Shown piece after piece: positions 34,005-45,800 of a DNA stretch of 64,000 nucleotides. A program made the position numbers and the translations under genes. Position 1 is the first letter of the stretch; each line of letters opens with the position of its first letter. The notes beneath the pieces are model-generated. The model worked only from the letters and a program-made list of their open reading frames with translations. It ran no database searches and was not told the DNA's origin. The stretch comes from Protea cynaroides (Eukaryota > Streptophyta > Magnoliopsida > Proteales > Proteaceae). The DNA lies in assembly GCA_028583415.1 (NCBI GenBank), contig CM053276.1, positions 65,300,600-65,364,599 on the forward strand. The letters are read 5' to 3'.

Positions 34005-35506
34005 GCATACACATCACTGAGAAAGACATGACGTATCACTTGAACAACAATAACGAGTAGAAACAATCTAAGGCATGAGATTAAACAAATGACAACTTAA
34101 GAATTGAGATCAACAAAAACATATGTTAAACAATTGAGAAAAGAATTGAGAAATAAAATTGATAATAAACAACCAATATAAATAGCATAGGAATATAGAA
34201 GAATTGAGAAAAAGCGTAGAAGATTAAACAATTCTTGTTAAACAAATAGGAAAAAGCCAAGACAAGTTTCATTCCACTACTAAATATCATGCACTTTCTT
34301 TATAAATTCCCTCATATATAGGGGCAGCAGAGTTAAACCACAGGCCCACAGTAGAGAGAGCAGCACTTCTGAAATAATTAGATGAACAAAAAATGTGTAT
34401 CATCTATGATCATTTTAATGCTATCACCTATAACTATACAACCCACTCAAACCCAACCAATCCCAAGTCTGTCCCAGAAACTCAGAATTACTTTCTGAAA
34501 TGGGTGTCCTTCCTCTGTTTGTTAAAAAGAAACTCAAAGCTGGACAACCCACCAAGAATAAAGAGCTAAGTGGATTTCAGATTCTGCAATAAAAAATGGC
34601 CTTTACATGGACGAGTGCTTTTGGAACTTCCAATATTTTTTTAATTTTGTCAGTAGAACTGTTGAACAATTATTTCTGTAACTCTGTTTTATGACTTCCA
34701 TCTAATGAATCTGATTTCAACTTCTCTACTACCATCATTGTTGCATTTCAAAAATGTTCACCATGAAAGTGACATCTTAAGAACAACCACCTATAAATGC
34801 AGCAGATCAGCTTCTACCACAAATTAAACTCGTAGACATAGTAGTGGCCAATCAACAAAAGATTAACAAGTTAGAGGATAGTGGACATAGGCAGTTTGGC
34901 ACTTAGATTTATGCCTTAAAACTGTTAATAACTACAGTCAGAATTCGACATTCTGATTTAATATGCACCTCCTATACATTCTGCTTTAATAAGCACATGC
35001 TTTACCTTGAGCCACGCCATTGAAGGGGATTTCTATTGTCAAATCCTAACTTCCAGTCATTCTCATGCATATATTAATGACAGTTGGTTATTGGAATGTT
35101 ATCTAGTTCAACTTTCTTTTGTCTTGCAAAGCAGTCTAGTTAATTAACAGTCTGTGATCAAGACTTGTAAATTCACTTATGGGTTCAAATGGGTCCAAAT
35201 ATGGAGTCTTCCCTGAAATTATGGAAGTAATGGAAAATCTAAAGGCTGTGCTTGGTGTATTTTCAGAAATATATTCTCATAATAGAGAATGTATGCATAA
35301 AATAAGATATAGCTAATAACCTAAGCTTCTACGACTAAAACTGCATCATCATGCTCACAACCTGAGCTTTTATGACTGAACCAAATGAAGGCCCTTTACA
35401 TGATTACCAAAATAAAAATTCAATATAGTTGATATGTCTTTATTTGATCAACACTTGATACAACAGGTAATGAAATATTTCAGTTGTGATGGAACATGTG
35501 AAATTA
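34005..35506. other. AT-rich non-coding stretch inside the TIR element
   Basis: No reading frame or repeat of note. It may be intronic or flanking sequence of the possible captured gene to its right. Confidence 0.4.
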
Positions 35507-37480
35507 TTAGGCCAAACCCAAGTTACGAGCGTAAAGTACCTGTACCTCCCACAGCACAACAAGCTCACAAAAGCAAATAAACAACCTAAACAATTTTCCA
35601 AGAAGACTTATCCAAGTATTCAAATGCTGGTTGTTAATAGAAACTGAATATAAATTACATGAGAAAATTCTAAGTAACTCAGTGGTTGCTGCCAAATATG
35701 GGATGATAAATCCTAAAAATGATAAGACTGGCAATATTAAGAAACTTACATAAAGAATTAAAACAAAATCCATAATAATACATCTTGATGAGACATGACA
35801 TTTAATTATGAGCATAACAGGGATGAAGGTTCTAGCAACAGCGGAGAGATCATCTGTTGGGTGAATAAAAAGGATACCAAAAAATAAGATAACAGATAAA
35901 CCAAACAACATGGATACCAGTATAAACATCCTTGAATTCCACAGCCCATGTCTCATTTAGGTTTGAGAACCACCATGTTATAGAACCCATCATACATCAT
36001 ATCTCTACAATGGAACTCCATAAGTTTACACATTTCTCTTAAAAAAAATATTCCAAACATCATACATGATATCTCTACAATGGAATAATCTTATTATGGA
36101 GATCTATTCCATCCCTAAACAGTCAAAAATTGCAAACTAGTTCATACCAACCAAACTCAATCCTTCAATTGTTGTGTAACTGCCATGATATGAACATATT
36201 TTCTAGCAGCAAAAATGAAAAAAGATGAACTTCACCCTTCAAACTTTTTTTTTATTCAATACATAAATGCACTGAAATGAAGCAAATACTCCAACCTACT
36301 CTACCAACACACCAAATAAAGTCAACAACAAACTCAGTTATCAAAAAATAAAAAACCCATTAATAATAAGCATAAGAGAAGAACAGGGTCAGGGTCTTTT
36401 GCAAGAACCATTCAGAATCAAGACTATGGAAAGACCAAGGAAATCAATGGTAATATGGTCAGATGCAAAGGAGGCAAGATGTTGAAATGGTAAAACTACC
36501 AAATCAAATTCTAAGAAAATGAGATAAAGAAATAAGAGAAATCCCCCATTAACCAGATTCAACTTGCCCGGCATGCACAAAAGGAGACAACCCCCCATTA
36601 ACCAGATTCAAAGAAAATTCAATCAAAAAAAAAAAAAAAAAAAGAACATACAGAGGCCGTTCAGTGAGTTAAGCTTAATATAATATCCCAAAAATAATAT
36701 ATTCCTAACATTATAACAGAAACTAAAAATCACAGTAGAAGAAAAACGGAAAATTTTAAACTTTACAATGATCAATATCAAATACAAAGAGACCAATCAA
36801 GATGCATACTTACCAAGTTCCCAGAAGTTGAGCTAGAGAGAGAGAGAACGACAGAGATGGATAGAACACTCAATTGCTCAATACAACCGACAGAAGTGGA
36901 AGAGGTAATCGACGAAGATACTGGCAAAGGCTTCAACGGCTTTTTCTACTTGCTAGAGAACTTGATGAAACAAACCTGAGGAACAAAAATTATAGAAATT
37001 AAGAACAAATGTTAGAGACAAATGCCCAAAAAGAACCCAATCGAACTCATCATGACCTAGGACCCAATGTTACAGACAAATGCCCAAAAAAACCACAATC
37101 GAACTCTGCTAACCACACCTACAATTACAAACTAAGGTATTTCTGTCACAGTAGGTTATAAATTCAGGGAACGAGAAGTATGAGATAAAGAGAAGAGTGG
37201 AAGAGAAGAAGAAAGAAGGAGATTTTCCTAGTTGGTGAGAGCTGGAGAGAAAACGGTAGCTGCGGGTGAAAGAAGACAACTCACCGTTGGTAAAAGAGAA
37301 AGAGAAAGGGAAGGGAAGGAAGAGAAGGAGAAGGGAAGAAGGAGAAAGGAAGAAGAAGATACTCACCAGTGAAGGGGGTTCGCACTTCCTATGCAATGCT
37401 GAGAAATGAAAGAAAAAGTCGGGAGTGATTTCTAATTGGTGAGAGTTGGTTTCGGCCGACTCCAATCAAGTAACTCCAGC
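35507..37480 (-). pseudogene. Possible captured host gene fragment with splice signals
   Basis: The minus strand has plant-like splice sites: donors at 37365-37366 (CTG|GTGAGT), 37283-37284 (ACG|GTGAGT) and 36812-36813 (TTG|GTAAGT), and an acceptor at 36976-36977 (TTGTTCCTCAG|). They would define a 162-bp exon at 36814-36975 with UTR-like sequence. Further downstream a 149-codon frame (35956-35507, MRHGLWNSRMFILVSMLFG) has several hydrophobic segments that could span membranes. The product is not recognised. The gene would lie inside a TIR element, as in Pack-type transposons. This is inference from signals, not homology. Confidence 0.35.
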
Positions 37481-37559
37481 TCCCAGAAGTAGGTTTTTTT
37501 AACTCTCGATTTTCTTTTCCCATAGACAAAATAACACTGGTTCACTCCATGGGAGTCAG

Positions 37560-38488
37560 TTTGGCCTCGTTTGATAACACTCCAGCTATTTATTTCTTAG
37601 CTTCGGAGCTAATCCGGAGTAGAATGCCGATTGATAAACATGGTTCAAGTTTTGACTCCCATGGAGTGAACCGCTCCAAAAATGTCTCTGGGAGCTAAAA
37701 AACTGGAACTAAAAAAACTTACTTCTCTTGCCCGAGCTATTACCACCACCGACCGCCATCACCACTACCATTAGACCGCCATCATCACCACCACCCCCTC
37801 CACCGCCACCATCCCCACCACCACCCACCACCCATAGCCGCCACCACCACCACCATCCGTCACCATCTTCTACCATCGCCGCCACCACCACCCACCACCC
37901 ATAGCCACCACCACCACCACCACCACCACCGCCGCCGCCACCACCACCACCGCCGCCGCCACCACCACCACCGCCGCCGCCATTACCACCCACCACTTGC
38001 CACTTACCACCAATGCCGCCACCACCTTCCACCATTGCCGTCACCACCACCACCGTCGCCACCACCACCCACCCACCACCTACCACCATTGCCACCACTG
38101 CCGCCACCACCACCACCACCACCACCCACCACTTACCATCGATGCCGCCACCACCCTCAACCATCGCCGCTACCACCACCCACCACCTTCCACTATCACG
38201 CCACCACCACCCACCACCTTCCACCACAGCCACCACCACCCACCCACCACCTACCACCACCGCCACCACCGCCACCACCACCACCACCACCACCACCACC
38301 ACCCACCACTTACCATCGATGCCGCCACCACCCTCCACCATCGCCACTACCACCGCGGCGTTCAAAGCGGCATTCCCTCCAAAAACACCGGAGTTATCGA
38401 GTCCATGGGAGCGAGGTTATCAACGGTTGCGGATTGGCTCTAGAGCTAAGAAGTACGAGCTGGGAGTGTTATCAAATGCACCCTAAGA
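37560..38488. mobile_element. Complete TIR element with CCA/CCG-rich core
   Basis: A 929-bp element. Left end GGCCTCGTTTGATAACACTC; right end read inward GGGTGCATTTGATAACACTC. The imperfect inverted repeat extends about 55 bp (..TTTCTTAGCT.., ..AATCCG..). The core (37735-38360) is almost entirely CCA/CCG/CAT triplets, the complement of the GGT core at 20561-21090. No target duplication is clear, so the superfamily is unresolved. Long Thr/His, Pro or Gly frames are repeat artefacts. Confidence 0.65.
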
Positions 38489-38910
38489 GACTGTTATGGC
38501 CACATGTATATTCTTTAAAATGCATATTTTGATCTCTTTTTTTTTTTGTCATTATCTACATACATTCTTCATTTATGAGTAAGGAGTGATATCTAATTGG
38601 TGAGAGTTGGTTTCGGCCGACTCCCATCAAGTAACTCCAGAGCTATAGAAGTAGGTTTTTTTAACTCCCGATTTTCTTTTCCCAGAGACAAAATAACACT
38701 GGTTCACTCCATGGGAGTCACTTTTTGAACCGGAGTTATCGATCGGCATTCCACTGCGGATTGGCTCTAGAGCTAAGAAGTACGAGCTGGGAGTGTTATC
38801 AAATGCACCCTAAGAGACTGTTATGGCCACATGTATATTCTTTAAAATGCATATTTTGATCTCTTTTTTTTTGTCATTATCTACATACATTCTTCATTTA
38901 TGAGTAAGGA
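38429..38910. repeat. Duplicated element end and flank
   Basis: 38429-38585 recurs almost identically at 38756-38910 (gcggattggctctagagc through atttatgagtaagga, differing mainly in T-run length). Between them, 38583-38720 repeats 37422-37558 (ggagtgat.tctaattggtg to ccatgggagtca). The arrangement suggests a local rearrangement with two copies of the right terminus GTTATCAAATGCACCC. Confidence 0.75.
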
Positions 38911-39182
38911 CAAAGGAATGAGTTAGATTTACAACAAAATAGACCAATTATAATTGAGCATAAAATCGAATAGTACAACCAAACATAAAACCGAATAAGA
39001 TAATCGATTATGGACATTAATAGACCGATTGAACCGATTAACATAAGACTGATTAGGGACCCTAGGGACCCAGACTGACTAGACCAAATATAAATGAGTC
39101 AATGTCCTACAAATTAATACCGATTAGTTAAACATGTCGATCACGGTGCAAGGTGTTAAATTGACTGACCGATTAACCCCTA

Positions 39183-39767
39183 TATAGCATGTAGCAAACA
39201 TGACCAGACTAAATCTTGAATGACATCTCTTGCATATTTGCTTGCTTGTCTTGTGGTGCTCCCCTATGATCATATTTCTTTTTAGTTGATTTTGCAGGGA
39301 ATATTGTATAGGACTTCATCAATGCATCGACGGTCTCTAACCATGCCCGCTTAGAGACTCAGGTAATTGAGGAGGGGGGTCATGACGAGTTATGCTAGTG
39401 TGACAACTACGTCTTCGGTTAGAAGGAGGCATCGTCAACTCTACAGTTTCATGAAGTTTTTAGTTTATTTATCAATTTTAGTTTCAGGATTATTACATTG
39501 GTTTGTGTTTAATATGGATTATATTATGATTATATTTTGATACTTTGATTGGAAAACGAGATGTTACTATTTTATTTATCATTTGACTCTCAGTTTCATT
39601 TAATACAAGTCTTTCGCTATTTAGTATTACTCTGATTTATGGTTTGCGACATTGGGAATTGGTGGTTGGTTTGATGAGCATGGTTTTTTGTGATTCTGGG
39701 AGAGGTTAATCCGGTTCAATGATGGTTCGACCACACCTTTGATTAACCCAAAAATTGGGGTGTGACA
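39183..39767 (+). mobile_element. Second chromovirus 5' LTR, right part
   Basis: Resumes after the hAT-like insertion and ends ttggggtgtgaca. It includes the block gtcatgacgagttatgctag (from 39379), the counterpart of 17785-17820 and of sequence in both solo LTRs. Confidence 0.7.
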
Positions 39768-39770
39768 TGT

Positions 39771-39782
39771 TGGTATCAGAGC
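39771..39782 (+). other. Primer-binding site, initiator tRNA-Met type
   Basis: TGGTATCAGAGC lies 3 bp after the LTR-ending CA, the standard primer site complementary to the 3' end of initiator tRNA-Met in plant chromoviruses. It proves the preceding LTR is a 5' LTR in plus orientation. Confidence 0.85.
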
Positions 39783-40099
39783 TGAAAAGCTCGGCTATCA
39801 CACAAACCTGCCCAAGGTGCTGAACCACTGGCCAAAGTAAAACTGAGATTTAGGGAATCGTAATACAAGCAAAGAATAAAATAGATAGTTGTGAAACTAA
39901 TAAGAGCATAAACTATTATATTAAGCAACTATTATAATTCGAAAGAAGTATTAAAAGTTAAAGAGTAACAAAGACTATAAAGTAAAAAAAAAATATGTAC
40001 ATTGAGAGGAAAAAATTATCTTAAGGTATGGTCCAACAGTCGGATTGTTACCTTATAAAACATTAGAATTATAAAAGAAAGAATACTACTGTGGATCAG
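39783..40099. other. Leader of the second chromovirus-type element, non-coding
   Basis: A-rich sequence with no gag frame. Confidence 0.4.
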
Positions 40100-42250
40100 G
40101 ATGTGGTGGAGACTATGTTGAAGTAGGAGAGGATGACACCACACCATCTGAGTCATCTGCAGGAAACCGACTCTCACCATGGCTGCTCTCTACTACCTCA
40201 GCTCCTTTGGAGAGCATTCATTTGAGTAGAAGTGGCAAATTGGGCATGCTAGAGGCGCCCCAATTGGTTCTCAACTGCCAGTGCATGTTGCCGATGATTC
40301 GCCTAAAAACCTTGGGCTTTTACCATCATCTCCTCTATCTGTGCGCTCAAAGAACCAAGAGTAACTGGTGAATGGGAGGGACCCACAACAAAACCACCAC
40401 TAGCAGCATGTGGATCCTCCATCTCCATCTCGACAAGACCTTCATGTCTCCCTCTTGTGTCTACTGTCGTAGCAGCTCAAGCAGTAGTTGTACCTCTAGG
40501 ACATGGCATGGCCTCTAACTCTTTGTCACTAATGACTTCGTTCTACAATTTCATCTGGCCAATTGTAATCCAGTCAAAGTCGAAGGCTGCGCTCTTATCG
40601 CAGGCATAGTCATCTGAAACATCAACACCATGCAGTGCAAATAAATACGTCAATAGCTTACCATAGGGCATATTACTTGACTAGTTGCACTCTGCCTCTA
40701 CAATCATTTGTCACATCAAGACATATGGTAGGCATACTTGATGATGGTTCAGAATGTAGTAGGTGAGATACTGGCAAAAGTTGGAGACCTCGTTGTAGTG
40801 ACCGCCTCATGGAAGAATATTGTGTTGAAGAATACGGCAATAAACTCAAGAAATAGGGTAATAATTGCCCAATCATTACCGAACCTGGCTTCAGAAAGAG
40901 ACTCTAAGTCTCCTGACGTTGCCCCAAAGTAAGGAAATCTTTCTCCTTTGGTCCACTGAACACCACCTCTCAGGCCATGGGTATGCCCAATAGACCGACC
41001 AACTATTCGGTGTTAATGGAAAAGTCCACCCCCTTCAAGTTCATGTACTAAATTGAAGTCCCCTAAGCCATCCTTAACTCTCAGATTATAGTATAAAAGG
41101 AGGACCAAGTTAGGTCGAGTGATAACTAGGTACTGCAACACTAGTAACCATCCTAAAGCATCAAACGCAGCCAACATTGAAGCCCTCTAGTTCTTCAAAG
41201 GTCATATAGCGTCCTACCTCCACCAGTTTGTTATTATACCAGGGGAATGAAGATTGGGCTTCCAAGAAATGGAAGCGGTACTCATCCTCATAGTCTCCCA
41301 CCTTGGAGCCATTTATCCTACAAGGAAAAAGAATAATAGATAGACACGTCTCAATATTCGAGTCCAAACATAGTACACAAAGGAAGGAAGATCAATTACT
41401 GGACAAACCCGAAAAGCGATGATAAACTAAACCATAAACGAATAGTTACATGCTAGGTTGAAGTCCTAGGAATGCGATTCTAATGCTTAATCCAAAGTAA
41501 CAACTTCTAAAGCATTTGCTTGACGAACGTAAAAGCATCATGACACATTCCTATAAAAACCGATGGTGACATAATGCTAGGAACCATCACATACAAAAAA
41601 ACACACAAGAATAATAGGTAGAATGAGATACAAAGATATGCGAACTACGACATTGATACTCTAAACAAGTGAAAACTTACTAAGAAAAACCAAACAAATG
41701 AGGTAAAGGTATTCCCAAAACCACCATCCCATTTTTGGGAGGTAAACCATGTGTAAAGTACAATAATGCCAACCTTGATCATCATTGGTGAAGAAAATAC
41801 CACCCGAAACTACTGCAAGAATAGCAAGTTCATGGATTAAACTCTCATTAGTTTCAGCCAAAAAAATACAAAAGAATGTATGCCAAGCGCTCCAATATAA
41901 GACCAAGAATAAGGTGGAACTGGCTCTCTACATATAGTGGCCTTCCATAGGTCCTACCTGATTGTTACTACTATCATTGAATCGGGCACACCCATATGAT
42001 ATGCCCCCAGCTAGGTGATGACATAGGATTCTACGAGTGGTACAGTTTTGTCAGGCGAAACGAAGGATATAAGTAACAACGCCAAAACTCGACCAGGTAT
42101 TTTTCTGAAAGCTTTTGAAATTTTGTCATCATTTGAAAAATTCATATACAAATTTGGGTAGTTACATCCGCATCGATATTGAGCATTGTAGATACCGTAG
42201 ACTAGAATACAAGCTTTTCCCAGAAGCAAGTTGGAGAGGAAAAACCACAC
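40100..42250 (-). pseudogene. Decayed antisense frame, retrotransposon-associated (PTP-like)
   Basis: Minus-strand coding relics in changing frames. At 41367-41161: YRFHFLEAQSSFPWYNNKLV. Further on (41160-40760): TRPNLVLLLYYNLRVKDG, GLRGGVQWTKGERFPYFGA and a C-terminal piece with TRSPTFASISPTTF. The order loosely resembles the 'putative plant transposon protein' domain (PF20167-like) found beside plant gypsy elements. Frames at 41906-41661 and 42250-42011 are unrecognised. Several stops interrupt it. No normal gag-pol is present on the plus strand, so this internal region is atypical for the element whose LTR precedes it. Confidence 0.35.
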
Positions 42251-42809
42251 CCTACATTTTTTTTATATGCACTCCCTTCCTTCCTTGTGTCTAACATATG
42301 TTTTCTTACTATGCATATTTCCATTACCTCGAGCTCCTAATTTTGTGTCTTTTTTGGCGCCTCCTGAAGGATCACAATAGAGGAATCCATGTTTATTCTT
42401 ATCCTCTCAATCTGATCAAGTATCAAGAGTTATGATTAGGGTTCAGGTCCTCAGATCCTTCGAACAATGAGCTATTAACAGTGTAATGATGGAAGAGAGG
42501 AATCTTGAATCCCAGTTCATCTTAACGTCGAGTTAGGTTCCTATAAGACCCACTGATACTGTTATGAACCCATTTTGGAGCACTCAATTCAAATCCCAAT
42601 GGGAATGCTAGAACTATAATTACTGAAGTAGAGCACCTGGGGCCTAAGATGCTCGATGCCCAGCAACTTATGCCATAAATTTAAGATAAGTTCATGAAAT
42701 TGACAGCTACCTTGCTTAGAGAGATGGGGGAGGTAAGCGAGCTGCGCCATACACCAACACCCGTGCAACGACTAAACCTTTCTGTACAACTCAATCAGTA
42801 GCAGGTACC
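42251..42809. other. Short non-coding stretch before a gypsy LTR
   Basis: A plus-strand frame near 42690-42790 reads FMKLTATLLREMGEVSELRH, possibly a gag relic, cut by the LTR at 42810. Confidence 0.3.
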
Positions 42810-45800
42810 TGTAAGACCCTAATTTTGGCCCATGTCTTATTGAGGACATTTTTTTTATCATTTTTGGTCATATTAGAATTTCTTGTATTTTTAGGCTGTT
42901 AGGAAAAATATAAAAAAAAATAGAAATCATTAAAAAGAAGAAAAAATTAAAAAAAAATTGAGTGAGTTTGGGTTTAGGATAGTTTAACTAGGAATTTGGA
43001 GTCTATTAGGATTATGTTGGGGTTTTGTATTTTTTAGGGGCTTACATTATTAATGGGCTTCATTAAAGAGTGGGTTTAGGCTGGGTTTAGTTTAGGTTGG
43101 TGTTTAGGACATAGAATGATGGGTTTGGGCTGGGTTTAAATTAGGTTTTATAGGCTAATGGGCTTGGGTTTGGGCTTAGGATATCAATTGTGTAGGAGTT
43201 TAGTTTTTTTTTTTCTTTTTTTTTCTTTCTTCTTTGTATTCTCATATTATCACATGTGTTGGATTGAAAGGAAATCAAAGAGAAGAATCTCGGCCCTTGG
43301 ATTAGGGGTTAGAAAAAAAAATAACCCTAGACAATAAAAAAGAGAGAGACTGTCGTGGGGGAGAGAAAGAGGGGAGGCGGCAGCAAAGTGGAGAGTGGAA
43401 GTCGAAAAAAGGAGGGAGAGATGGAGGTTCGTGAGCGGAAGGAAGAGGAAAGGGAAGGCAGCAGCAAGGATTCATGAAAGTGAACAAAGAGAGTTCGGCT
43501 GGAATGGAGAAGGAGGCGGCAGCAAGGGGCTAGGAGAGAATTGGAGTAAGAGAGAAAGAGGGGGTTAGAGAAAGGCTGCTGCAAATGAAAGGAATGGATG
43601 ATTGCTGAGAAATTGAGGGAGGGAATGAATCACAGCAAGGAGAAAAGGGAAGCAAGGAGAAGAGGGAGATTCCAGTTTCGATAGAAGGTTGGCTGTTGTG
43701 GGAAAGAGAAGGGTGTCGGCTAAGAATTGAGAGAGAAAAAAAGCAGGAGAAAATTCGAAAGAGAGAAAAAATCAGAGAAGTGGGTTTCTTCAATGTGTGT
43801 TCTCTGTCTGCGATCTTTCGAGGAGAATTAGAGGTTGCAACTTGAAGGGCATCGAATTTGGCATCATGTAGAGAATCGGACTGTCCAAGCGTAGAAGTGA
43901 GAGTAAGACTAGGAATATGTTCGATTTGTGTCGGAGAGTTTTCCAAGCATCTCTACAATCGTCTCTGAGCAACTATCCAACTGAATTTGGTAAGGTTTTT
44001 CCAAGCAGTTCTACAAATTATATTTTGAGCGATTATTGAGTTTTCCATTATAACACCTCAAATGGAAAAGAAAAAATTGAGGTAGATAAGCAAGAAATGC
44101 TGGAGAAGTGTTTTCAGAATAGAAAAGAGAAATGTAGAATAAGAAAACGGAGCAGGAAAGAAGAATAATGAGAGAACAGAGGAATGTGGCTGCTATGCAA
44201 AAACATCAAAGGAAAAAAATCGGGAGCAGGAGCGGACTGTTTGCACTTTGGAGTCGCAGTTAGGCGATGCTGTTTATAGAGGAGATCTTGAAGAAATCAC
44301 TAAGAAAATGGTGAGTGCTTCTATCTTACCCATGGTATTGAAAGCAGCCGATGAGCTCTAGGTGTTCAACATAATAGCCAAACCAGGTATGCATTCCCTT
44401 GAAACCTGATTTTTAGCTTACTCTGATTCAAGTTTAATTTAACCCGATTATGTTTGATGTGTGGATGTAGTTTATATTTTGTCTCTGTATGATTCCCTCC
44501 TTAAGTTTCCCATTCAATTGTTGGCATGTTCCATTCTCTTGCTTATAACATAATTTGATCTACTTTTATTGTTTGTTCTGCTATAATCATTTTCTACCTT
44601 GAGTGCATGATCCATTTAATGTCGATTGTAACCTGGTATAGGCTGGTTGTAACTTGGTATCTTATTGGCACTCCTAATGTCATTTTTTACTGTGACCAAC
44701 TGATATGTTGGATGTAAATATTGTGTCTTGTTGTTAACATAATCCATGTGGATATGAGTTGGTCCAGTTTGTGGTTAAAAAAAACTGGTTTGGTTCTGAT
44801 GCTTAATCCTAGCCTATTTTATATGCCATGGTTTTGGTTTATTGTGTGGGTTAGCTGGTTCGGTTCCTATGTGTGAACCCTGTTCAGATCTCTGTGTGCT
44901 TTCATGATTAAATCTCTTGGATTGAAATTGGTTTATACTGTCAAATCTGATATGGTTTGGGACTTGGATATTTTACAAGGGGTTTAAGCGTTTGAGTGGG
45001 ATATTATTTACAATTTGTATTTTGAAGGTTTTGTCCAAGAGGATAGGTGTCTAATGTTGAGATGAGTGCATGGCTTTGGTTTCATTTTTATGGTTTGAAA
45101 GGGAGACAAATGTCATGGTTGTTTAATGTTTTCTAACAAGGTTAATATTTTTCATAGAAAAGTGTTTTGTTGAAAGAGTGAGATTTCAGTATTTTTTTTA
45201 CAAGGACATGGCTTTTTGGTTCGTTTTGGGTTTGGTTGGTTTAAATTAATCTCTTTAATGTCAAATCTGTTTGGGCTGAATTGATTTATCTCTAAGGGTT
45301 TAAAACTGGTTTGGCTTTGCCATGGTCCCTTAATGTCATATCTAGTCAGGATAGAGTTTATCTCCCTTGATGTCAAATCTGGTTTCAGATTGGTCTATTT
45401 CTCATTGGCAGATCTGGTTGGGCTTAGATTAGCTTCCTTATATTGAATCTGATTTTGTGGAGCTGTCTTGAGGGTTAAATGTGCTGGGATTACATTGGCT
45501 CATTCTTAATGTCAAACCTTATCCGGTTTAAGTTGGATGGGTCTGGTTTGGTTTAATGCTCCTACTAGGTCATGCTTTTGCCTAAAGATGAGACCATTCT
45601 ACTTGTTTAACCTATTCCATACTAGGGTTTACTTGATAAATATCCGGATTCATGCTTGGTGTAATGTGCTTATTGCCTGCCATATGGCTGTCCATGATGC
45701 TGTTTTGTCATATCTCACTCGATGGATATTTCAATTCCATGCTTGGTTAGTCCCATTGATGCTTAGCTTAGATAAGCTAATTTTTTCTCATATAACATGC

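Larger units (their letters stand above)
32767..39182. mobile_element. hAT-like DNA element with nested insertions
   Basis: Left end TAGGGGTGTCAATTTT and right end (read inward) TAGGGGTTAATCGG. The flanks CATAGCAT (32759-32766) and TATAGCAT (39183-39190) match at 7 of 8 bases, which fits the 8-bp target duplications of hAT elements. Both ends carry gaccgattaa-type motifs. No transposase is seen, so it is non-autonomous, and most of its length consists of later insertions (33151 to ~38910). Confidence 0.6.

Noticed and set aside
35507..35956. Identification of the hydrophobic 149-codon frame as a serine incorporator or similar membrane protein
   Set aside because: Only general hydrophobic patterning fits; no conserved family motif could be matched by eye.
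37560..38488. Assignment of the TIR elements to PIF/Harbinger
   Set aside because: The termini start GG(G/C)C and one copy is flanked by TAA, but a matching 3-bp duplication on both sides was not found.
37709..38532. Long Gly/Val, Thr/His and Pro-rich open frames over the CCA/GGT core
   Set aside because: All reading frames of a triplet repeat stay open; no biased codon use or domain supports a protein.
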